Of a DNA stretch of 64,000 bases, positions 1 through 10,800 are shown piece after piece. The notes beneath the pieces were generated by a model. The model was not told the DNA's origin, did no database searches, and saw only the letters and a program-made list of their open reading frames with translations. Origin of the DNA: Chloranthus sessilifolius (lineage: Eukaryota > Streptophyta > Magnoliopsida > Chloranthales > Chloranthaceae); contig CM037593.1 of NCBI GenBank assembly GCA_021018995.1, positions 45,149,810 to 45,213,809 on the forward strand, given 5' to 3'. The position numbers and the translations under genes were made by a program. Numbering within the stretch: position 1 is the stretch's first letter; every line of letters starts with the position of its first letter.

Positions 1-1771
1 AAATCTATAAATCAAATCCCAATGATATTCTATTGATCTTGACATGGGCGTCTATAGCATTCATACTTTGTGGTAAGATTTGACCGGTTTGATAAGCCTG
101 GAGGAAGTTGATTATCAAAATGAGGGTTGCATCCAAAATCCCTAAAATACACCAGATTTAATTAAAAACCTCAGCTCAACTGATTTTTAACAAAAATTTA
201 TATAATATAGAGACTCATTTACATGATCTTATCTTTTATATTTGCAGAAATAGACATGAGCATCAACAACTTGGAGACATTCAAAATCAAGCTGCAAAGA
301 AAAAGTAGAATACTTACAATTTTGTTAATTGTGGAAGAAGAGTCAAGGATTCGGGAATGGACCTCATAAGATCATTACGTCTCACATTCCTACAAGTTGA
401 AGAGCTACCAGATTTAATCCGTAAAGAAATAAAGAAGATTACTTCAGCCACTTTCATGAAAAAAGAAAAAAAGAACGTAAATCGAACACCTAATTATCTG
501 TAATGGAGAAAACTGAAATGTGTGCTCGTCTTCTTTGATTTCTTGGCTATGTTTTAGTTTGATATGTAGCTTTTGTATGGTAATCCATTCATTTACAGAG
601 GATCTTGTAGTAGCCGATGGCCCTAAAATTGTTCAACTATGATAGTGGACTTTAAGAAGGTTGGTTATTAGTGTTAAAAATTGTTCAACTATGATATTAG
701 ACTTTAAGAAGGTTGGTTATTAGCAAAAGATAAAATCCACTTAGATTTTGCCTGATGGACATTGCAAATTAATAGTCTACAATGCAAAAGAAATAGGAAT
801 TATTTGTGAGTGGCGAAGCTAACCCCCAACAGAAGTGATAAGGCTATGATGATGATGAAGCATTATTTTCAATGATCCTCATCCTTTATTTAAAGAGTGG
901 AGCAACCTTATGAGGTTCTCTTTGCCAACGACATTTCTATGATTTGTATGTCAAATAGATAATTATTTTGCATTAAGAGAGCCAAATTTCCTCAATTGCA
1001 GAACCAATCATCTGGATAAGACGGTTAAAAACACTGGTTCTTTCAGCTTCGAATGATTTCTAGTGAAGAAGACATCTGTAAATGGTGAACGCCGCAACTC
1101 GCTCTAGTGGACTGCTATCAGCAAGGGATAATAAGCTGAGATTCGTGAATTACCCAATGATATTTGCTAAACTACGAGAGAATGATAATGTTTTAACAGA
1201 CCTATAACTGTGGCAGTGGCTGTAACTTTGGCTTCTGCTTCAGGCACGGCGAGGAGATGGTGATATCGAAACAACCTAAAAAGAACATGCATATTTATTA
1301 TTATTAAGCGTGGTGCTTGAATGAATGAAATATAATGAAAAGCACAAAACCAACTGTAGTTTGCCCAGCCATGCAATTTCCAATCAAGTAAAGAAGCAAA
1401 ATTCCCATATGAATTTGCAACCTTGAGGTACGCCCTACCGTCTAATGAGGATGTCTTGGAGTAGGGGTGACAGGTGGCAGGAAAATATATGTACAAAAGT
1501 AATTGATTCACAGTAACCAGTAGTATTTCTGAAAATTTTCTGATGTTTTATCATCCAATGGAGATATTTGGTCAATATCATGGGATGAAGGGAATTACCA
1601 AGAGAAACACATCAGTACACTCTACGTTTGGTAAAAACACATGCAAATACACACACACACACACACACACACAAAAACACCCAAATATATTGCTAGTTTC
1701 AAGACAATGACAAAGATCTAATGCTGAGAAATTAACAATGTTCATAAAATAGATCTGTCAGTCGTTAATAC
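1..1771. other. no gene recognised; probably intron of the PTB-type gene
   Basis: I find no coding exon here. The stretch lies downstream, on the minus strand, of the last visible PTB-type exon, which ends at 1772 in a good GT donor. The next expected exon (after the HRSR motif) is not recognisable, so this is most simply intron continuing out of the window. It holds a CA microsatellite at about 1649-1673 and a near-duplicate of about 35 bases at 629-720 (TTGTTCAACTATGATA...). Open frames here have no family resemblance I can see. Confidence 0.5.
1649..1673. repeat. (CA)n microsatellite
   Basis: An uninterrupted run of CA dinucleotides of about 24 bases. Confidence 0.9.
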
Positions 1772-1867
1772 CTGCTGCGATGTGACTGAAACTTGATATT
1801 CAAATCATTGTATGCGGAAAATGAAATGCGCAAATGGCATGAACTAACGTGCTCCGGAAGTAAGTAC
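1772..1867 (-). CDS. PTB-type exon encoding YLLPEH...HRSR
   Basis: This 96-base exon enters in phase 2 after AG at 1868-1869 and leaves at a GTATTA donor at 1771-1766. It encodes [25 protein letters not shown] and SHRS plus a split arginine, the end of RRM2 and the start of the following linker in PTB proteins. Confidence 0.85.
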
Positions 1868-4800
1868 CTAAAATTTTGACTTACAGCATCTCAAATAAAA
1901 TTGTATCAAAATCATCGACACTTAGAAGTTCCATAAATTATGTCAACTGCATACCTGGGAATACTTCTTCCATCCAATGCATTCCGTGCTGCAAAAGTAG
2001 TCTCAGAATCACTGAACTGAATTAAAGCCTGCAAAAAAATATCTCTTCCCTATGAGAAAAAAGGCGACTACGAAGGAGTTGGTATTAGATGGGTGGACTA
2101 TACAACACCTGTGGTGCACAGGTCATAATTCTATACATGTGGAACACTCCAACAATTCTATACATGGCTAGATTTTGGATTGGATTGAGCTCAAAACTTG
2201 TGTCAATGTAAAGCTGTGACAGCCCGGATTTCGGCACTCCGAAACCCGTGCCATCAGCACGATTATCTTGACCGTGCCCCTTAGCTTAGCACAGAACATT
2301 GGCATATCAAGCATAAAATGAAATAATAAATGAAACCGCGAAATTTAAATCTATATTAAAGCAATTCTCTAAAAGACAGTTCTACCCTCATGCCTCTGCA
2401 TGAATGGAGAATCGATCCGAACCATCGATGATAGCAATCATCACGGATGGTTCGCCCCAAAAGAATAATCCCAAACTCAATATATACATGGTTTAACCAA
2501 AACAAGGCTTGACATACCAAGCCGTACCAATCTCTCTCAAAAAGCCCTAAAAGCGGCACAACGGAGTCCTCTAGAAGAAGTCCTCAGGAGGTGGCTCCAA
2601 CTCTTCGCCGGCCGCAAGGTCCGACTCACCGGGGTCAGCGTCCCCTGAAGCCTCGGCAGCTGCTAGTAGTGGACCTGCGACGTATAGTCTATAGGGTGAG
2701 CTACATCCTAGCTCAATAGGGAACAAAACACAGTTGAACATATAAATTATTACTCATATATATTCCATGATATGACATGCATGATGTGTCTATGCAATTA
2801 CTGATAAAATAGTTAAAAAGTATTACATTTTACTGATAGTTTACTCGTGTCTTTTATTTACTCATGAATGATGCTGAAAAGGCCTAAAGCAAAACTTAAA
2901 CCTTCAACTTAAGTAATCCCCGAGCAATATAGCATCGAGCCCCGATGAGATACCCATCATCGTCATCTATATAGACACTTTTAACGTATTCCCTGGGAAT
3001 ACAATATAATACCCAAGCCCCTTTCCCCTGGGGATTGGTGGCGGGGTTTCACTTGTCTCAAATCAACACCCCTGGGGTGTGCTTACTGTGTACGGATAAG
3101 CCTCCGCACTGACCTACGGTTTCGCCGACAGTCCACGGTTATCTGTCGTCGATGTCCGTGGATATCCCGCCACGTCGGTGGGGTACCCTATCAAACCTCA
3201 AATAACAAAAATATCGGTGCCTTACATATAGTTATTCACCGTGTAAGTGTGCTATCTTATATCAGTTAGGCCCTATCAAACATGATTCACTCCTGGATAC
3301 CTCCCTGAGATGTATCCATTCACTTGCATCACACCTGATGCTCTTTTCTCTTTACTTCTTCATCCCCTGGGGATGGCTCATTATAATTACTCTTATGGAT
3401 GTCACACACACACACTTTTCACAATTCTTAAGCAATAAAACATTTTAAATTTGAATTTTATATCACTACATACATGCTCTTGTAAAATAAAGTACATGTT
3501 CAAGGTGTTCCCTACCTCAAGTCTTTGTTTGCTCAACGCATCAAGGTCCCACGTGACTCCTTGTGCACTAGCTCACACGTACCACCTATGGTACCACATA
3601 ACAGGTGAAACACATCACTAAAGATGCAATAAAGGAGGTCCAAGACCCTCCATGAAGCTTAAAGTCAAACTCAAAAGTCAACAAAATTTAGCACAGTCGA
3701 TTAATCGAACTCCAAAATTGATTAATTGAATCTGATTCGATTAATCGATTTCTAAAATCGATTAATAGAAAGTCAATATCGATTAATTGATTCTCAAATC
3801 GATTAATCGAGATTCCCATTCGATTAATCGAAACCCAATTCGATTAATCGAAATTCTCCACTCTATCTGTCGATTCTCAATTCGAGTAATCAAATTTCCA
3901 AAATTGATTAATCGATCCCAAATCGATTAATCGAATTTCTAAATCGATTAATCGAATTCCTATTTCGATTAATTGATTTCTCCAAGCTATTTTCTTTCCT
4001 CCTTCGGAGTTCATCAGAGGCTCAAATGATCAATCGATTTCCAATTCGATTAATCGAAATCTAAAGTCAATTAATCGAAATTCAATTCGATTAATCGAGA
4101 TCGGGGTCCTCTGACTTTTCAACTTCTTGGCCAATTTCGATTAATCGAAACCCAATTTCGATTAATCGAAATTGCCAGATTCAGCCCCTTTCGAGCTGTT
4201 CTTCCCAACCTTTTTCCACTCTTTTTCCTCTATTTTTCTAAACCATCATCCTACAATCTAAACCATTTTTCAACTACAATTAACCTCTACAATCTATGCA
4301 TTTTATTCACAAAAATTTACCTTTAATCAATCTCAAATTGATTTCAAATCAAGTGGTTGGAAGGCTAGGGTTCCAGCTTTGGCTTGAACGGATTCTTTGC
4401 GCAGAATCGGCCTCTTTAATACTTGAATCCCCCTTCCAATCACCCACAATAACTCCTTGCTTGATCACTCTCTTTACTCCTCTCTCTCTCTTCTTTACTT
4501 CTCTCTCAACAACCAAACTATTGATTTTAGGGTTATTAAACCCTTTTATCTCTCCCTTAGCTTGTGTGTTGAGCACATGCACCTCGATAGGTGTATGTGA
4601 CCTTAGATTTACAACACACACCACATAGCCACACAATTTATCACATCTCATCCGTTCATCACACCCCATGCTAACTATTAGACTTCTATTTGGTCAAACC
4701 TATGACCGATCGGGCACGGATCCCGAGGTCACAGTTTAGCATGATTTTTCAGCTATTATATCCTCCCCACCTTGGGAATTTTCGTCCTCGAAAATAACCT

Positions 4801-7800
4801 AAAGGTGCGGCGGTCTAGGTCTCTCCCCCCACACTCTCGGTGAGGTGGCCCAGTGAAGTTACACGAATTATAACAAAAACACATACTTGGTATAAAAGAT
4901 AACAGTCGTAGGAGTAACAAAAGATATATATTAATCAACAGAAAATTTATACAACTGGTTACATTAATTTAAATGACAGTACAACAAATGTTTTCTATAC
5001 AATCAAAATAGAAAGTAAAGTATGGCTCATGCCATCCCCTCGCCAGGCTGGTCTGGTGCTGGGGCGGGCTGCTCCCTCTGAGCTGGCGCAACTATGGGTG
5101 CTGACAGGTCTGCAGGAGCGGGCTGTGGCTTTGGTGGAAGCGTCTCAGTCGGCGGAGCGGATGTGGAAGGAGCCACGCCTGTAGTGGCTGTGGTAGGATG
5201 GAAGACGAGTCCTCGGTGGAAGGCTGTGCGTCCGACTGTCCACTCCTCCTCCTGGGCGAGGTAGCGGCGGTAGTCTGTGGGGTAGATGTGGCGGAGGGTA
5301 TGGAATAGAAGGAAGTCCATCCTTCGGTTCATCCTTTCATTATTGGCCTCCATACGGGCCAACACCTCCTCGATGGTCGGCTCATTAAACGGCGGCCACG
5401 TAGGATGAGGTGGGTGTAGCGTGAGTGGGTGGCAGCAGGTGTTGGTGAGGCTGCTTGTGAGAGGTGGCCTTCCATCAAGGCTCACTGTGGCAGGGTGTAC
5501 TCACCCACGGGTGGGTCCCGCTGTGTGGTGGTGGGGTGGCGGTGGTGCACTGCCACGCGATCGGAGCGGGACCCGGAGCCGGTAGGGTCCGCTTAAGTAG
5601 GTTATAGCTACTGGCCCATGAAGACATGGAGAATGTCTTCACGCAGTCCGTAGCCCTCACCTCGTGAGGAGAGACGGCGTAGGATGGGTCGTTGGAGTAG
5701 CACTCCAACATGCTCGATATATACCTCATCCCCTCTAGGATGAGCATGGTGGCATCAAACCACCGGCCACAGAAGGCCGAGTAAAGTGCTTGTTGCACCT
5801 TTTTCAAGCGCTCAGTGTCGTGGCGCATCGGGTATAGATTACACTTGACCACCGAGTCAAGCATCCACATATAGTGGGGAAGGTCAACCCTCTTTATGGA
5901 GGAGCTCGACCCCTTTTTACCATTTGTCATGCGGGCCATGACCTCCTCGAAGCGAGGTTCCTCCTCGAAGGGTGGGAATAGGGTGGTCTCAGGGGTAAAG
6001 TCGAGGTAGCACTCAAGCACCTCCTGTATGTGACGACGAGTGATCGTGTAGTCTCGACCCTCTATGGTGGTCTTGATCACATCGTCGGTCGGGCCGTCCA
6101 CAAGCCCTTGGTAGAATAATCTCACCAATCTAGGGTAGTAAGAACCCCGGATTGGTTTGAGAAGGTTGCCGAGACCGGCGTTATTGAGGTAGTTTCGAGC
6201 CCATTGGGTCTCGCCCAGTACATCGGGATTTGTGAATAGGGTTGGGTCAATGACGTATTCGACCTCGAAGGTCTTGGCCGCCCACCATTCATTTGGTTGT
6301 ACCATATTAGTGGGTGGTGGGGGCATTGGGGTCGATTCGCGGGAAGACTCGCGCATAGATGGGCTCGTCGAACCGGAGGTGGTCTCCGATGCCGACGGTG
6401 ATGGAGTCCTCACCGGCGATGGGGTAGGTGGAGGTGGTGCGGTGTTCTTACGCCAGACCGGTAGTTTAGAGGTCGCCTTCTTTGAAGACAACTTAGTCTT
6501 GGGTGGCATTTTTGATGAAGGTTCCGGTAAAACTAGGGTTTTCGACTTGAAATTGAAGAAATACGCGAGCCTAGGGTTTACCTTAGGTTTCGGAGGCGAA
6601 TGCGGATGCGAATCGATGGAAATCCAAACCCTAGACCACTCGGTTGGTTGGAGAAGAAGGAGGAGAAGAAACGCCCAAATAGCCGGAAGCCCAAATGATT
6701 TCGAATGGGAATTAAAATCCCCAATTTTCAATATATAGGCCTCGGCTCGATTAATCGAAATCCAGAATCGATTAATCGAGATTTCAAACTAGGTTAAGCC
6801 TCGTAAAATCGATTAATCGATTTCCCAAATCGATTAATCGAAAGTCAAATTCGATTAATCGAAATCGTATCTGTTTAAAATTTTAAGTTTTTGAGCTCAC
6901 TGGCGCGAGCCAGTCGATTAATCGAAATCCATTTCGATTAATCGAAATTTCAAAATCGATTAATCGAAATTCACTTCGATTAATCGAAATCGTGCAGTAA
7001 CTTCCAAAATTTTCAGGATTCTTTAAGTTATTCGATTAATCGAATTCCACTTCGATTAATCGAATTTTCAAATCGATTAATCGAATTTCACTTCGATTAA
7101 TCGAAATCGTTCCCCTGACTTCATATTTCTTCCAAGTCCCTTTAGTAATTCGATCAATCGAACTTCCAGTTCGATTAATCGAAATCCCAAATCGATTAAT
7201 CAAATTTCCAAAATCGATTAATCGATCCCAAATCGATTAATCAAAATTATAACTCGATCAATCGAAATTGCATTCTATGTCTGTTCTAACTCTTATTCAA
7301 ATTTCCAGTCACTGGCAGGTGCCAGTCGACTAATCGAACAAAATCGATTAATCGAAATTCCAAATCGATTAATCGATTTGAAATTCGATTAATCGGTTTT
7401 GCCCAATTTCTGCAGATTTTTAAGTTCTTTGGTTCTTTGATTTCTTTTGGTAGTTTATGACATCAAGTGGTTCATATTTCCATAAAAACACATACACTTG
7501 GTCATATGCATAAAAATCTGTTCGTTAAATCATACTTTGATCAAAACTTCCATTGAATTACAAGTATTGTAGAGATTCCACAAACATGCTTGTGGTTTAC
7601 ATTGGATTCTCACGTCGTTGGAAACAAGGCTGGATATTGTTCCTTCACATCGACCTCTTGTTCCCAAGTAGCCTCTTCTTTTGGATGATTGTTCCACCGA
7701 ACAAGCACTAAGGGAATCACTTTAGTGAGCAGTACTTGTTCCTTTCGATCCAAGATTTCCACAGGTTCCTCTATCGTGCTCATGTCCTCACACATCTCCA

Positions 7801-10800
7801 TAGGTTGTTTTCCTAACACATGAGACGGATCATTCACATACTTTCTGAGCATCGATATGTGGAAAACGTTATGTACTCGATCAAACAGCGGTGGTAAACC
7901 AATGCGATACGCAACTTCACCTATGCGTCCTAAAATTTCAAATGGTCCAACATAACGTGGGCTTAACTTCCCTCTCTTACCAAATCTCATTATGCCTTTC
8001 ATAGGTGACACTTTCACAAACACGTGCTCACCCACTTTATAGTCGACACTAGTCTGCTTCATGTCTAATTTTCCGCTACTCGGCCGATTTCAAATTTTCT
8101 CTGATAATTCGAACAATGGTGGCGTTGTCTTCAAGTAGTTTTGGCCCTAACACAAATTTCTCACCTGTTTCCTCCCAATTGAGGGGTGATTTGCATCGTC
8201 GTCCATACAGAGCTTCATACGGTGCCATGCCAATGCTCGTTTGGAAACTGTTGTTGTATGCGAATTCGAGCAACGGTAGATACTCGTCCCAGTATCCCTG
8301 CATATCTAGCATGCACGCTCTGAGCATGTCTTCTATCACTTGGTTCACTCGTTCTGTCTGCCCATCAGTTTGAGGATGGAAAGCTGAACTAAAGTCTAGT
8401 CGTGTTCCCATTCCTTCTTGAAATTTCTTCCAAAACTTGGACGTATATAGTGGATCACGATCTGAACTATGCTGCTTGGAATCCCATGTAACTTTACGAT
8501 CTCCTTCATGTATTAGTCTGCCAGTCTTCCTGCCGTATACATAGTATTGTACGGCAAAAAGTGCGCTGATTTGGTCAATCGGTCCACGACGACCCAAATG
8601 GCATTGTGTCTCTTGGCAGTACAGGGCAATCCAACAATGAAATCCATCGAGATTGATTCCCATTTCCATTCTGGGATTGGTAAAGGCTGCAATAGTTCAG
8701 CAGGATGTCTATGATCAATCTTCACTTGCTGACAAGTCAAACACCGTGACACGTATTCGGCCACGTCTTGCTTCAGTCCTCTCCACCAGTAGTTCTTTTC
8801 AAATCTTGGTACATTTTGGTGCTACCAGGGTGGATAGCATAATTTGACTTATGGGCCTCATCAAGAATCGTTCGTCTTAGATCGGCATTATCCGGAATGC
8901 ATAGACGACCCTTAAACAATAAAGAACCATCTTCTTTAACCGAGAAGTCCGACCTGATGCCTTCACTCACGTCTTGATGAATCTTTGTTAATGCCGATCT
9001 TTCATCCGAGATCGTGGATATGCTCAAATATCACCGCTTTATCGATATGTTAGCCAAAAAGGATCCGTGGCTTTTGACTCAATGTTCGATCGAGAATGCC
9101 GTGTCTTCCAATAATTTCCATCTGCATACCCAAAACCAAACAAGCTAATCGAAATAACCTTTCCGACTCAATGCGTCGGCTACTACATTCGCTTTGCTCG
9201 ATGGTATTGTATGGAGCAATCATAATCCTTGAGGAATTCCATCCACTACTGCCTCATGTTGAGCTCTTCGTGTAAACAGTATCGAGGCTCTTATGATCGG
9301 TGAAAATTTCAAAAGTCTCACCATACAAGTAATGTTCCAAATCTTCAAATAAAAAATGACCGCCGCTAGTTCCAAGTCATGAGTCGTAATTTTTCTCGTT
9401 CTTTCAAATTTTGCCTTGATCCGTAAGCTATCACCTTCTTGTGTTGGTTGAGTACACAACCAAGGCCATTGTATGACGCGTCGCTGTACACGGTGTATCC
9501 TCCACTGCCTAAAGGAATCGCTAGCACTGGAGCCGAAGTGAGTCTCATTTTGAGTTCTTGAAAACTCGTCTCGCATGCCTCACTCCACTCAAATCTTGAA
9601 TCTTTTCGTGTCAGCTTTGTGAGAGGTCCCGATATCTTTGAAAACCCCTCGACGAAATGTCGATAATAGCCTACTAAGCCCAGAAAACTTCGGACATCGA
9701 TCACTGTCTTTGGTTGCTCCCATTTAACCACTGCTTCTATCTTTGCTGGATCTACAGTGACACCATGCTTTGAGACGACATGTCCCAAAAAGCTAACCTC
9801 TTCCAACTAAAACTCACATTTGCTGAGTTTGGCGTACAATTGGTGTTCACGTAGCGTCTGTAGAGAAATCCTCAAATGTTCTTCGTGTTCCGTCTTGGAT
9901 TTGGAGTATATCAAAATATCATCAACAAACACTACGACGCAGGAGTCCAAGTGCGGTTTAAACACTCGGTTCATCAGATCCATAAACGACACCGGAGAAT
10001 TCGTCAATCCAAACGGCATCACAAGGAATTCATAGTGTCCATACCGTGTCCGGAAAGCTGTCTTCTGGATGTCCTCTGCCTTGACTCGCAACTGATGATA
10101 TCCCGATCTCAGGTCGATCTTGGAAAAATACCTTGCTCCTTGTAGTTGGTCGAATAGATCATCAATCCTTGTAGTTGGTCGAATAGATCATCAATTCTAG
10201 GCAAAGGGTAGCGGTTCTTCACAGTGAGTTTGTTCAATTGTCGATAGTTAATGCATAGTCGCATTTACCCATCCTTCTTCTTGACAAACAAGACCAGTGC
10301 TCCCCATGGAGACACGCTCGGTCTAACAAACCCCTTGTCCATAAGTTCTTGCAGTTGTTCCTTTAACTCCTTTAACTCAGCAGGAGCCATTCTATAAGGC
10401 GCTTTCGAAATAGGCTCCGTTCCTGGTGCTAAGTCAATGGAGAATTCTACTTCTCTTTCTGGAGGTAATCCAGGCAATTCTTCTGGAAACACGTCGGCGA
10501 AGTCTCGCACAACTGCTATCTCAGAAATGACATTCTTTTCTTCCTTGTCCTCCTTTAAGAAAGCCAAGTATCCACTGCAGCCCTTTCTGATCATTTTCTC
10601 GGCCCTTACTGCTGAGATCAGTGGCACAGATGACGACCTCACTCCTTGAAACCGAAATGATCTTCTTGTGTTGGGTCTAAAAATGACTACCTTGTCCTTG
10701 CAATCGACGGTTGCACAATGCTGCGCCAACCAGTCCATGCCAAGGATCACATCAAACCCTTGCATGTCTAACAGTATCAACTTTGCTTCCAATTCATGGA

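Noticed and set aside
3697..4170. Possible CRISPR-like array (regular palindromes with spacers)
   Set aside because: The genome is plant, spacers are variable in length and AT-rich, the palindrome is only 12-14 bases, and the array is duplicated with the LTR.
4296..4669. Overlapping 106- and 110-codon frames on both strands, repeated at 26140-26513
   Set aside because: They are identical in position in the two LTRs simply because the LTRs are recent duplicates; there is no domain, and both strands are open because of low-complexity sequence.
6232..6738. 168-codon plus-strand frame rich in Gly/Asp
   Set aside because: It is antisense to the better-supported minus-strand ORF, and its composition mirrors the Pro/Ser-rich head of that protein.
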